From Streptomyces albipurpureus (GTDB lineage: Bacteria; Actinomycetota; Actinomycetes; Streptomycetales; Streptomycetaceae): a stretch of 64,000 bases of DNA. How positions within the stretch are numbered: position 1 is the first letter of the stretch; every line of letters begins with the position of its first letter. The notes beneath the pieces are model-generated. The model did no database searches and was not told where the DNA came from. It saw only the letters and a program-made list of their open reading frames with translations. Shown here one piece after another: positions 33,276 to 41,869 of this stretch. The translations under genes and the position numbers were made by a program. The stretch is from assembly GCF_023701525.1 (NCBI RefSeq), contig NZ_JAMQAW010000025.1, forward strand, positions 213,735 to 277,734, written 5' to 3'.

Positions 33276-34643
33276 TCAGTAACCGGGCGGGTGGAAGCGC
33301 CCACCCGGCTCGACACCGGCTTGCGCGAGGACGAAGTCCCGGGACTGGTCGACCAGTCCGACCACCTTCCGCTCATCGACACCGACGAGCTTGCCGTCCG
33401 CCTTCACCCGCCGACCGGCCACCCAGACGGAATCCACCAGACCGGGATGGCCTGCCAACACCACCGCACCGGCCGCGTTGTTCATCGGTGCCATCTCGAT
33501 GCCGTCCCCCCTGATCAGTACGAGGTCGGCGTCCTTCCCCGGGGTCAGGGAGCCGATCTTGTGGTCCAGTCGTAGTGCCTTCGCTCCGTTGAGGGTGGCG
33601 AACGCAATCGCGTCACTGGTGTTCAGTGGGAGCTGCTCCTCCAGGACCCCGCCCCGGCGGGCGGCGTCGGCATGGGCGAAAGCACGTTCCACCAGCAACA
33701 CCGTACGCATCACCTGGAAGAGGTGACCGCTGTTGCAGGTGGCGATGTCGATACCCAGCGAGGGTGACATCCCGACGTCGAGCAGCCGTCGGGTGGCAGG
33801 CCAACCGTGCCCCATCTGCATCTCGATCTCGGGGGTCATCGCGGCCGAGCAGCCGGAGTCGGCCATGATCTGGAATTCATCGTCCGCGAGAGAGTTGCAG
33901 TGGGCGCAGACCACATCGGGCCCGAGCAGACCGTTCTCGGCGAGCCAGGCGACGGGACGGTTTCGCCCCCATGCTCCGTCACCGACATGTACGGAGATCA
34001 GCACCCCGAGTTCTCGGGCGAGCGCCCAGTCGTCAAGGGTGACACCGGGGGTCGCGTACTGAGGTCCGCGCAGGGCCATACCCATCTGGACAAGCTGGTC
34101 GTCTGAGGAGAAGTGCTGCGATCGTACGCGCCGGGCGTCCGCGGCGTTGGTCGGCAGATCGCTCACCGGAAGCCACTCGTCATTGGCGTTTCCGTAACAC
34201 ATGACGAACCGGCCGTGGGTCTCCTTGAGGGCCTCGATCGCCGCGTCCGCGTGCTCGGGGGTGTTCATGTTGTGGGACCAGTCGAGGACGGTCGTCACCC
34301 CGGCGTTGAGCGCTTCATACGCTCCGGCCAGATTGCCGGCGTACACGTCCTCTGCGCGGAAGTGCCCGCCGAGTTGAACCCGGACACCGGCGAAGTACTG
34401 GCTGAGCGTCCAGTCGGCCGCGATGTTCCGCAGCACGGTCTGCCAGAGATGGCGGTGGGTGTCGACCATTCCGGGCATCACGATGGACCCGCGACCGTCC
34501 ACCACCTGAGCTCCGTCGACGGGCAGGCCGTGCCCGACGGCGGCGATCTTTGTGCCCTCGATCAGCAGGTCGGCGCCGTCGAGATTCCCGATTCCCGGGT
34601 CGACGCTGATGATGCTGGCGTTCTGGATGAGAGTCCGGTTCAC
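33276..34643 (-). CDS. Amidohydrolase family deaminase/hydrolase (TrzN/8-oxoguanine deaminase-like)
   Basis: 455 residues. The metal-binding pattern is complete for the cyclic-amide group: MVDTHRHLWQ (H63, H65), VLISVHVGDG (H219), VVCAHCNSLADDE (H248) and LGIDIATCNSGHL (D299). The C-terminal beta unit is SLTPGKDADLVLI. The sequence resembles hydrolytic deaminases and dechlorinases acting on purine- or triazine-like rings; guanine, 8-oxoguanine or a similar heterocycle is possible, but the true substrate cannot be read from the sequence. The GTG at 34643 has GAGGAG upstream (a second GTG lies three bases before it). It is divergent from an XRE-cupin regulator, its likely controller. Confidence 0.85.
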   Translation of the reverse strand: MNRTLIQNASIISVDPGIGNLDGADLLIEGTKIAAVGHGLPVDGAQVVDGRGSIVMPGMVDTHRHLWQTVLRNIAADWTLSQYFAGVRVQLGGHFRAEDVYAGNLAGAYEALNAGVTTVLDWSHNMNTPEHADAAIEALKETHGRFVMCYGNANDEWLPVSDLPTNAADARRVRSQHFSSDDQLVQMGMALRGPQYATPGVTLDDWALARELGVLISVHVGDGAWGRNRPVAWLAENGLLGPDVVCAHCNSLADDEFQIMADSGCSAAMTPEIEMQMGHGWPATRRLLDVGMSPSLGIDIATCNSGHLFQVMRTVLLVERAFAHADAARRGGVLEEQLPLNTSDAIAFATLNGAKALRLDHKIGSLTPGKDADLVLIRGDGIEMAPMNNAAGAVVLAGHPGLVDSVWVAGRRVKADGKLVGVDERKVVGLVDQSRDFVLAQAGVEPGGRFHPPGY

Positions 34644-34718
34644 CACGTGCTCCTCTGTCGTGCCCTGATCCGCCGTCGTGGGCGTGGGGCCGCTGTGGCG
34701 CGCCTCACTGCCCCGGCG

Positions 34719-34748
34719 AGCGTACGAACGCACTGGACAGCATGTCAA
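34719..34748 (-). promoter_or_regulatory. Housekeeping-type promoter of the amidohydrolase gene
   Basis: On the minus strand TTGACA (34743-34748) and TACGCT (34719-34724) are 18 bases apart, matching the vegetative -35 and -10 pattern. Transcription would start about 70 bases before the GTG. The palindrome-like GACAgcaTGTC overlaps the -35, and a perfect GGACAGTCC (34777-34785) lies just upstream; both are candidate operators. Confidence 0.65.
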
Positions 34749-34948
34749 GGATGAATGAACAGCATCAGGAGATTTTGGACAGTCCCCTTTACGTGACCCC
34801 CTCACCCCTCGATTGAGAAACGCACTTCTACCAGCAGAGATAGGCACATGATCCCGATCGGAAGCCAGCGGACAGCGATCCCGACGAGCAGCTACCGTGA
34901 CCAATGAACCGCATACGTACAGTCACACTGCACAGCATTCGTACCGCC

Positions 34949-34962
34949 TAGACTGACATCCG
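34949..34962 (+). promoter_or_regulatory. Probable leaderless promoter of the XRE-cupin gene
   Basis: TAGACT (34949-34954) stands seven bases before the GTG at 34962, so transcription should begin at or next to the start codon. No ribosome site is present. The -35 is weak. Confidence 0.55.
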
Positions 34963-35696
34963 TGACTGATACGACCGCGCATCCGGCCCCAGACTCCCGC
35001 ACCACGGCGCTCGGCACCCGGCTCAGGGCCGTACGTCAGGAACGCGGCGAGTCGGTGCGTGGGCTCGCGAGGAAACTCGGCTGCTCGGCGAGCCTGCTGT
35101 CGCAGATCGAGTTGGGTAAGACCGCTCCATCGGTCGGCGTCCTCTACAGCCTCGCCAATGAACTCGATGTCTCCATCGACTTCCTGCTGAGGCCGGAGGC
35201 CGACGCACCCTCCGCGGGGGATTTCACCGCGGGTCAGGGCCAGCGCACCCACCCGGCCGGGACCAGGGCCAAGGGAAGGCCTCCCGGTTCCATCACCGCC
35301 ATGGCGTCCGAGGGCTTCCGCTCACTGCGGCAACTCCCTCCCTCCTACCAGGCCCAGATCCAGCGGGCGGACAGCCGCCGGGCCATCGACTTCGGCAACG
35401 GAGTCCGATGGGAACGCCTCACCACCACATCGAACGCGCAGGTGGATTTTCTGGAGATCGTGTACGAACCGGGCGGATCGTCGACGGAGGACGATCACTC
35501 GGCCGGACATGAGGGCTTTGAGTACGGCGTGGTGACCGCGGGTGCGTTGACGATCCGAACCGGGAACGAGGAGTACGTCCTTGGGCCGGGTGACTCCATC
35601 GCCTTCAACTCGGTCACCCCGCATGTCTTCCGCAACGCGGGCACGACGACGGCACGGGCCATCTGGTTTGTGGTGCATGGCGACCGTCCCCTTTGA
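34962..35696 (+). CDS. XRE-family transcriptional regulator with cupin domain
   Basis: 244 residues. The helix-turn-helix lies at about 15-70: LGTRLRAVRQERGESVRGLA, KLGCSASLLSQIELGKTAPS, NELDVSIDFLLR. A cupin sensor domain fills about 150-240: VDFLEIVYEPGGSSTEDD, EGFEYGVVTAGALTIRTGNE, GPGDSIAFNSVTPHVFRNAG. Regulators of this build often govern an adjacent catabolic gene and bind a small molecule in the cupin. It is divergent from the amidohydrolase, with 318 bases between. The start is GTG and probably leaderless. Confidence 0.88.
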   Translation: MTDTTAHPAPDSRTTALGTRLRAVRQERGESVRGLARKLGCSASLLSQIELGKTAPSVGVLYSLANELDVSIDFLLRPEADAPSAGDFTAGQGQRTHPAGTRAKGRPPGSITAMASEGFRSLRQLPPSYQAQIQRADSRRAIDFGNGVRWERLTTTSNAQVDFLEIVYEPGGSSTEDDHSAGHEGFEYGVVTAGALTIRTGNEEYVLGPGDSIAFNSVTPHVFRNAGTTTARAIWFVVHGDRPL

Positions 35697-35970
35697 CGCC
35701 CTTCAGTACCGGTGGTTCTGACGCCCTTCCGCAGCGGTCCTTCAGTGCCGGTGACCGCCTGATCACCCTGCACGCCGCGACGCCTGCGATGGTCGACGGG
35801 CCGGCCGCCCACCCGCCGTCGCAGCGGAGTGCCGGGGAAGATTCCGGGGAGCGCTGTCGATTCGGCCGTCTCCTGTTCGACGCAGGGGTGAGAGCGGGAA
35901 CCACCCCGCCTCCGGCCGCTGAGTCACTCGGCGATCCAGCAGCCGCATGACGAAGAACCAGGAGAACACC

Positions 35971-36600
35971 GTGCCCAAGCTGCGCGTACACCACCTCACC
36001 CTCTCGGTGGACGGCTATGCCGCTGGCCCGCGTCAGCGCCTGGAGGCGCCCTTCGGCGACGGAATCGACGGCTTGCACGACTGGATGTTCGCCGCGATGC
36101 GGGACCGGGCCAACGGCAGGACCGGAGTCGATGTCGATCGCCTCGATCTCGGCGAGGAGAACATCGGCGCCACCATCATGGGGCGCAATATGTTCGGGCC
36201 AGTGCGTGGACCGTGGCAGGACGAGACCTGGACGGGCTGGTGGGGCGACACCCCGCCCTACCGCCACCCCGTGTTCGTCCACACCCACCATCAGCGGGCA
36301 GCCCTCTCGATGGAGGGCGGGACCACCTTCCACTTCACCGACGAGCCCATCGAGACCGTGCTGCAGCGCGCATTCGAAGCGGCCGCCGGCAAGGACGTAC
36401 GGATCGGCGGCGGCCCGGCCACCATCCGGCAGTATCTCCGTGCCGGGCTGGTGGATCAGCTTCACCTGGTGATCGCCCCGATCCTGGTCGGACGGGGGGA
36501 GCGCCTCTTCGACGGCATGGGCGACGCTCTCGACGGCTACCGGGTGGTGGAGCAGATCAGCTCCGCAGCCGCCACTCATATCAGCCTGGCCCGCCGCTGA
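35971..36600 (+). CDS. Dihydrofolate reductase-like (RibD C-terminal) protein
   Basis: 209 residues. The fold signature is LRVHHLTLSVDGYAAGPRQR at the start, NIGATIMGRNMFGP in the middle, and DVRIGGGPATIRQYLRAGLV with QLHLVIAPILVGRGERLF near the end. These are the NADPH-binding and catalytic-shell blocks of the RibD_C/DHFR-like family. The substrate is not known and it need not be folate. I choose the GTG at 35971 because AGGAG lies seven bases upstream; an in-frame ATG at 35947 has no ribosome site. Confidence 0.82.
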   Translation: MPKLRVHHLTLSVDGYAAGPRQRLEAPFGDGIDGLHDWMFAAMRDRANGRTGVDVDRLDLGEENIGATIMGRNMFGPVRGPWQDETWTGWWGDTPPYRHPVFVHTHHQRAALSMEGGTTFHFTDEPIETVLQRAFEAAAGKDVRIGGGPATIRQYLRAGLVDQLHLVIAPILVGRGERLFDGMGDALDGYRVVEQISSAAATHISLARR

Positions 36601-36812
36601 TCAGACTCGCACTCCGAGATCGAGGTCGTCAGCGCGGCCCGACTCCGCCTCGTGGCAGCGGGGTCGCCATGCCCACAACGGACCCCGGGTATCCCCGGAG
36701 CGGGCTCCGGACAACGACGCCACCACCGCGGAGCACACTGCGATCCCTTCCCATGAGGCCGTTCACAGGGGAGCAAGGCTCGGCGCTGGATCATCCTCGC
36801 TCATGGGCCTGG

Positions 36813-37736
36813 TCAGCGGTTCGACAACGCCTGCGCGATGGCGACGGCGGGCGGGGCCAGCCCGGTCCGGCCGTCAGCGATGTCCCACAGCGAGTTCTGC
36901 AACAGCCGTCCGAGTGTCCACCCGGTCGCCCGTGGGCGCTCCAGACCGAGGGCCTCGGTCAGCAGGTCGAAGCGGCGCCGCACCACGCGCAGCGTGTCGC
37001 CCTTCGCAACCACGTCGTCCCATCTGCTGTCCAGTGCGGGCCAGAAGTCGAAGCCAGGATCTCCCGCCAGCGGCTCGGGATCGATGGCGAGCCATGGCTC
37101 GCGCTCCGCGGCGAGAACATTGTCGTAGTGCAGATCCCAATGCAGCATCCGGTCGCCGGGTTCGCCCATCAACTCGGCCACTGCCGACGCCCAACCGCGT
37201 AGTCGTTGCTGGTCGACGGGGTCGGCCAGAGCGGTGACCGCCTGTGGAACCTGTGCCAGCATTTCCGCGGCGATACCACCGAGGCGCCGCAGGCCCTGCG
37301 GCGCGGGGACGGAGACCAGCCGGCTCAAAAGCTCGGCGAGGACGCCCATCGCCATGTCGTCGTTCTGCATCGACGCCAGCGTTCGGGCACCGTCGAGCCG
37401 TTCCAGGAGCATGGTGCTGGTCTCGGGGTCGTGGTCGAGCAACCGCACCATGCCCATCCCGTTCCAGGTGCGCAGTCCGATGAGTGCGGCAGTGGTCTCC
37501 TCCCTGGGCAGTTGGAGTCTGAGGACCGCGCGCACACCGTCAGCGCGCAGTACCGGCAGCACCAGCGAGGCCTGTCCGGCGCTGGCTGACCCGTCCCGGG
37601 TCAGTTCCCAACGGTCGAGGAGGTCCTCGGCGAGAGCCGGCAGAGCGGCGATCCAGGCTCGCCCTTCCTCACCGAAGCCGCTGGCGTACGACGACGCCAG
37701 AGACTGCGGAACCTCGACGGCGTGCGACCTACCCAT
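36813..37736 (-). CDS. APH(6)-type small-molecule phosphotransferase
   Basis: 307 residues of the aminoglycoside/hydroxyurea kinase family. The catalytic loop is MLHWDLHYDNVLAAER (H199, D201, N206) and the metal-binding Asp is in PWLAIDPEPLAGDPGFDFWP (D219). The N-terminal lobe has SLVLPVLRADGVRAVLRLQL. In streptomycin producers this family includes the self-resistance streptomycin 6-kinase and hydroxyurea kinase; most genomic copies have unknown substrates. No biosynthetic cluster is adjacent. The ATG at 37736 has GGAAGGA upstream; an in-frame ATG at 37769 is possible. Confidence 0.82.
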   Translation of the reverse strand: MGRSHAVEVPQSLASSYASGFGEEGRAWIAALPALAEDLLDRWELTRDGSASAGQASLVLPVLRADGVRAVLRLQLPREETTAALIGLRTWNGMGMVRLLDHDPETSTMLLERLDGARTLASMQNDDMAMGVLAELLSRLVSVPAPQGLRRLGGIAAEMLAQVPQAVTALADPVDQQRLRGWASAVAELMGEPGDRMLHWDLHYDNVLAAEREPWLAIDPEPLAGDPGFDFWPALDSRWDDVVAKGDTLRVVRRRFDLLTEALGLERPRATGWTLGRLLQNSLWDIADGRTGLAPPAVAIAQALSNR

Positions 37737-37893
37737 ATCGGCTGTCCTTCCAGGGGGAGTTGAGTTCATCCGGCAAGCTACCGGAGTGCCGGGGCGGGCC
37801 TGTTCACCCACTGGCTCGCCGAAGCTGACGCCGACCTCCCTGGTGAGCGCACGGATACACGGCGGACGGTGGCCGTCCCCGTGGGCTCCGCGT

Positions 37894-38007
37894 TCACCGC
37901 CGCCGACTCCGTACACAACAGGTCCTCGCAGTCGACCGGGTAGCGGCACACGTCCGCGGCGGTGGTGTCAACGCTTGGTCGTCGGCGACCAGCGGCTTGG
38001 TGGTCAT
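37894..38007 (-). pseudogene. Stub of a response-regulator gene
   Basis: An ATG at 38007 overlaps the histidine kinase stop (ATGA), just where the partner regulator of such kinases normally begins. The first codons read MTTKPLVADDQALT, very like the beta1-Asp-Asp start of NarL-type regulators. After that the frame loses all resemblance (PPPRTCAATRST...) and ends at 37894. No receiver or LuxR-type DNA-binding domain is found before the APH gene. A deletion appears to have removed nearly the whole gene. Confidence 0.55.
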
Positions 38008-39254
38008 CCGGGCTCCCTGGTCGGGACGGGCAGGGTCGCCCGCACGGACCAGCCGACGCCGGGCCGGGGCCCGACGCACAGCGAACCACCGAGTGTCTGG
38101 ACGCGTTCACGCATGCCGATCAGACCGTACCCACTCCGGTGCTGGGGGCGGGCGGAGTCCGGCGGGGCGTCGTCCACGACCTCGACGGTGACACCGTCCG
38201 GGGCGCGGTCGACGGTGACCTCGATGGAGCGGGCGTGCTGCGCGTGCCGTAGGACGTTCGTCAGTGCCTCCTGGACGATGCGGTACACGGTGCTGGTCAC
38301 CTCCGGTGGCCATTGCGTGTCGTCGTCGGGCATGCTCAGCCGCACCTTCGGGCCCTGGCTGCTGAAGCGCTCGACGAGCGTGCTCAACCCTTCGGGGCCG
38401 GGCGAAGCGGGAGGCGCGTCGGCGCTGTCGCGCAACAGCCCTACGACGCGGCGCATCGCGGCCATGGCCTCGGAGCCTGCGGTCTCGATCTCGGTCAGTG
38501 AGTCCAACACCCTCTCCGGGTTCCGTCGCGCGACGATCTGGGCGGCCTGCGACTGGATCAGCATTCCCGTGATGTGGTGGGCCACGATGTCGTGCAGTTC
38601 CCGGGCGAGTTCCAGCCGTTCGGCCCGGCGCACCCGGTCGGCGGCGGCCTCCGCCCGGTCATCGAGCATGCGCAGCGACAGCCCGACCCCGAGGGCGGCC
38701 AGCCAGGCCACTGCGGCGATGGCCGCCACGGCCGATGTCGGCCGGGCGGCGAACTGGGCCGCGATCACCAGCAGCCCGCCGCCCGCGATGGCCCCGGCCC
38801 GCACCGGCGGCAGCACCCTGACCGCGGATGCGATGAGCACCGCCAGGCCCAGTGCCAGGGAGGGTCCGAGTCCAGCGGGAAGCCGGGTGCCGGGAAGCAG
38901 CGGGGCAAGGACCGAGAGCGCGGCGACGGCAAGGCCCGTGGCCGCCGTCCAGGTCCGCTCGCGATGGCGCAGCAGCGCGAGGGCGCACACCACCGCGGTG
39001 GCGGCGGCGCCGGGCACCCAGAACGCGGCTCCCCAGGTCTGTGCGACCGCGAAGGACTGGAAAGCGATCGCCGCGAGGAAGGTGGTACCGAGCCCGACGG
39101 TGGAGATGCCTCTGGCCCATCGGTCCGGAATGATCACATTGATCAGGCTACCGAAACCCCACCCGCGATCCGCGGCGTTCGGCGGGCCCTTGCGCGGGGT
39201 GCCGGTCGACTCCTCGGCCCTGACGGCGGACTCGGCGGCGCTCACCGAGTCCAC
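38004..39254 (-). CDS. NarL-type sensor histidine kinase
   Basis: 416 residues. About five transmembrane segments lie between residues 48 and 195. The HisKA_3 dimerisation block is RLELARELHDIVAHHITGML with phospho-acceptor His221. The ATPase part has YRIVQEALTNVLRHAQHA (N box) and SGYGLIGMRERVQTLGGSL (G box). The GTG start has no strong ribosome site and follows the sensor-only membrane gene by 16 bases, so the two are probably translated from one transcript. Its expected response regulator is reduced to a stub directly downstream, so the kinase is probably an orphan or talks to a regulator elsewhere. Confidence 0.9.
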   Translation of the reverse strand: MDSVSAAESAVRAEESTGTPRKGPPNAADRGWGFGSLINVIIPDRWARGISTVGLGTTFLAAIAFQSFAVAQTWGAAFWVPGAAATAVVCALALLRHRERTWTAATGLAVAALSVLAPLLPGTRLPAGLGPSLALGLAVLIASAVRVLPPVRAGAIAGGGLLVIAAQFAARPTSAVAAIAAVAWLAALGVGLSLRMLDDRAEAAADRVRRAERLELARELHDIVAHHITGMLIQSQAAQIVARRNPERVLDSLTEIETAGSEAMAAMRRVVGLLRDSADAPPASPGPEGLSTLVERFSSQGPKVRLSMPDDDTQWPPEVTSTVYRIVQEALTNVLRHAQHARSIEVTVDRAPDGVTVEVVDDAPPDSARPQHRSGYGLIGMRERVQTLGGSLCVGPRPGVGWSVRATLPVPTREPG

Positions 39255-39270
39255 CAGGTCTCGGAACGCA

Positions 39271-39816
39271 CTACGATCTCGGCGGTTCGGTCCAGGGCCC
39301 CCGCGGTACGCGGGTGTTGGTGTGCCGGTCGCGGTCGAGGCCGCGCAGTACCGGCCCGATCACCAGGGCGGCGATCATCCCCATCGTGGCCAGGGTCGTC
39401 ACACCGCTCAATCCGTCGAACCAGATGACTCCGGTCACCACGACACCGCCCGTGGCGATCTGGGCGGCCGCCCCCGTCGGCAGCGTCCTGATCGCGGAGC
39501 CGACGAGTACCGACAGGGCCAGCGCCGTCATGGGCGCGGGCTCCTGCGGCAGGTCATCCCCGGCGATCAGGGACACCACGACCGCACCGAAGGTCACCAC
39601 CAGGCCCGCGAACGCGAGCAGCGTCTTCTGCCGCTCGCGCATCAGCGCGAGGCCGCCCACGATGACCGAGACGGCGGAACCGAACATCCAGGAGGTGCCG
39701 CCCCAGCTGGTCATGAAGGCAACGGCCGTGAAGACGGTCCCGATGGCGAACACAACGCCGAGTCCCGTACTGGGCATCCTGCCGGCCGGGCCTGCCGACC
39801 GATCTCCTCTGTCCAT
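39271..39816 (-). CDS. Sensor-only membrane protein, paralogue of the adjacent kinase input domain
   Basis: 181 residues with about five hydrophobic segments. It aligns with the membrane part of the neighbouring kinase: GLALMRERQKTLLAFAGLVV matches ALALLRHRERTWTAATGLAV, and LALSVLVGSAIRTLPTGAAA matches LGLAVLIASAVRVLPPVRAG. It stops at LRGLDRDR, where the kinase goes on to its HisKA_3 domain. So it is either a truncated second kinase or a dedicated membrane partner. TAGCCT stands seven bases before the ATG at 39816 with no ribosome site, suggesting a leaderless transcript. It is divergent from the ABC transporter. Confidence 0.72.
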   Translation of the reverse strand: MDRGDRSAGPAGRMPSTGLGVVFAIGTVFTAVAFMTSWGGTSWMFGSAVSVIVGGLALMRERQKTLLAFAGLVVTFGAVVVSLIAGDDLPQEPAPMTALALSVLVGSAIRTLPTGAAAQIATGGVVVTGVIWFDGLSGVTTLATMGMIAALVIGPVLRGLDRDRHTNTRVPRGPWTEPPRS

Positions 39817-39887
39817 GCCGCTCAGGCTAGAAAGCCCCAACGCGCGTCGGGTACCGGCCGAAAGTACGGAACAGCGCGGAGGGAACC

Positions 39888-40847
39888 GTGCCGTGGACTG
39901 ATGCCGGGCACGCCGGGGAATTCCAGGATGTCGGCATGGCACCTACAGAATCCCCTCCGACGCTCCACGCGGAGGGCTTGACCAAGAGATACGGCCGCCG
40001 CGGCAGACTGGCCCTGAGCGATGTGAACCTCGCCGTCCCCTCCGGTCGCGTCATCGGCTTGGTCGGTCCGAACGGGGCCGGCAAGTCGACCCTGCTGCAC
40101 CTGGCCTGCGGGCTGACCGAGCCGACTTCGGGCTCCCTGACCGTGCTCGGGTCACCTCCGGCTGCGAACGCCTCGCATCTGGCCCGGGTGGGGTTCGTCG
40201 CGCAGAACACGCCGGTGTACGGCTCCTTCACCGTCGCCGAACACCTCAAGCTCGGCGCGACGATGAACCCGGCGTGGGACCGGTCCCTGGCCGAGCGGCG
40301 CATCAGCCAGGTGGGGCTGAACCCCACCCAGAGGGCGGGGCAGCTCTCCGGTGGCCAGCGAGCGCAGCTGGCTCTGACCATCGCGGCGGCGAAGCGGCCC
40401 GAGTTGTTGATCTTCGACGAACCGGCGGCGGCTCTGGACCCACTGGCCCGCAGGGGATTCCTGCACAGCCTCGGGGAGTTCGTACGGGAGCTCGGCGCCA
40501 GCGCGGTGTTCTCCTCCCACCTGCTCGGCGATATCGAGCAGGTCTGCGACTACCTCATCGTGCTGTGCGACTCGCGGATACAACTCGCCGGCGACACCCG
40601 GGACCTCCTGGCCGGGCATGCCCGACTCATCTCGCCTCGGGGCGAGTCCGGCTGGATGCCCACCGGGTTCGAGGTGATCTCGACGGATCACAGTGGCGCC
40701 ATCGTCCGCGGGGGCACCGCGCCCGAGGCCCTGCCCTGTCGGGTCGAGCCCGTCACGCTTGAGGAGCTGGTCCTCGGCTACATGGCCCGGGCGGCTGCCG
40801 TCCCCACCGCCCCCGCGACGGCCGCGGTCCGGAGGGCGCAGCGATGA
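39888..40847 (+). CDS. ABC transporter ATP-binding protein
   Basis: 319 residues. Walker A is GLVGPNGAGKSTLLHLACGL, the Q loop is VGFVAQNTPVYG, the signature is LSGGQRAQLALTIAAAKRPE, Walker B is LLIFDEPAAALDPLARRGFL and the H loop is FSSHLLGDIEQVCD. It is of the drug/peptide export type (CcmA-like). GTG at 39888 is chosen because GGAGG sits five bases upstream; an ATG at 39936 is the alternative and is closer to where the family usually starts. It overlaps the permease gene by four bases. It is divergent from the sensor/kinase genes, which may once have controlled it. Confidence 0.88.
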   Translation: MPWTDAGHAGEFQDVGMAPTESPPTLHAEGLTKRYGRRGRLALSDVNLAVPSGRVIGLVGPNGAGKSTLLHLACGLTEPTSGSLTVLGSPPAANASHLARVGFVAQNTPVYGSFTVAEHLKLGATMNPAWDRSLAERRISQVGLNPTQRAGQLSGGQRAQLALTIAAAKRPELLIFDEPAAALDPLARRGFLHSLGEFVRELGASAVFSSHLLGDIEQVCDYLIVLCDSRIQLAGDTRDLLAGHARLISPRGESGWMPTGFEVISTDHSGAIVRGGTAPEALPCRVEPVTLEELVLGYMARAAAVPTAPATAAVRRAQR

Positions 40848-41869
40848 TGTGGTTGAACTGGCGGCAGTTCCGCATCCAGGCGCTGGTCGCCGTCGGCGCG
40901 CTGGTCGTTGCCGCCGCGTATACGGCGTACCTCGGTGGGGACATCCGCGACGCCTACGACGCCCGCCAGGCCGCCTGTCGGGACCAGGCCGACTGTGCCC
41001 AGGCCACGAGCCAGTTCCGCAGCGCCTACCAGAACACCCTGCTGTTCCTGGCGACCGGACTCGCCCTGATCCCCGCCGTCATCGGCACCTTCTGGGGCGC
41101 TCCGCTGATCGCCCGGGAGCTGGAGAACGGCACCCACCGGCTGGTGTGGAACCAGAGCGTCACCCGCTCGCGCTGGCTCCTCACCAAGGTCCTGCTCGTC
41201 GGGCTGGCCGCCATGGCCCTCACGGGTGCGGCCGCTGCCCTGCTCACCTGGGCGGCCCGCCCCTTCGACGAGGTCGTCAAGGAGGAGTTCAGCACCTTCG
41301 TCTTCGGCGCGCGCGATGTCGCGCCGATCGGCTACGCCGCGCTGGCCGTCACCCTCGGCACCGTGGCCGGGCTGCTGCTGCGCCGGACGCTGCCCTCGAT
41401 GGCCGTGACGCTCGTTGTCTTCCTCGCCTTCCAGTTCTTCTTCCCCAACGTGGTGCGGCCCAGCCTCATACCACCGGACAGGGCCACGTTGCCGATGTCG
41501 GTCGAAGCCATCAACGGGGCACAGAATCTGGGCAGCATCGGCGGTGGCTCCGTCATCGGCGGGGTGAAGATGCCCCACGAACCCGACGCGTGGATCGCCC
41601 AGACCAGCCCGCTGCGCACCAAGGACGGCAAGACCCTCGACGGTGCCGAGTTCAACTCCTGCCTGGACAGCCCGCCCAAGACCGGCAGGGGAGGCACATT
41701 CGGTGACACCGCGGTGTGTCTGGCCAAGCATGACCTCCATATCGACGTCCGCTACCACCCCAGCAGCCGCTACTGGGCGTTCCAATGGCTGGAGACCGGG
41801 ATCTACCTGGCGCTCAGCGGGGTGCTCACCGCGTTCGCGGTGTGGCGGATCCGGCGCCGGGTGAGCTGA
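40844..41869 (+). CDS. ABC transporter permease
   Basis: 341 residues. The N-terminal MMWLNWRQFRIQALVAVGAL and about six membrane segments (VGALVVAAAYTAYLGG, LLFLATGLALIPAVIGTFWG, VLLVGLAAMALTGAAAALLT, VAPIGYAALAVTLGTVAGLL, AVTLVVFLAFQFFFPNVV, YLALSGVLTAFAVWRI) fit the ABC-2-like permeases coupled to single ATPases. A large extracellular loop of about 100 residues with two Cys lies before the last helix. Its ATG overlaps the ATPase stop (ATGA). The cargo is unknown. Confidence 0.85.
   Translation: MMWLNWRQFRIQALVAVGALVVAAAYTAYLGGDIRDAYDARQAACRDQADCAQATSQFRSAYQNTLLFLATGLALIPAVIGTFWGAPLIARELENGTHRLVWNQSVTRSRWLLTKVLLVGLAAMALTGAAAALLTWAARPFDEVVKEEFSTFVFGARDVAPIGYAALAVTLGTVAGLLLRRTLPSMAVTLVVFLAFQFFFPNVVRPSLIPPDRATLPMSVEAINGAQNLGSIGGGSVIGGVKMPHEPDAWIAQTSPLRTKDGKTLDGAEFNSCLDSPPKTGRGGTFGDTAVCLAKHDLHIDVRYHPSSRYWAFQWLETGIYLALSGVLTAFAVWRIRRRVS

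Noticed and set aside
37234..39981. Open frame of 915 codons on the plus strand
   Set aside because: It runs opposite to the APH, histidine kinase and membrane genes and has no family resemblance. Long antisense frames are common in very GC-rich DNA.
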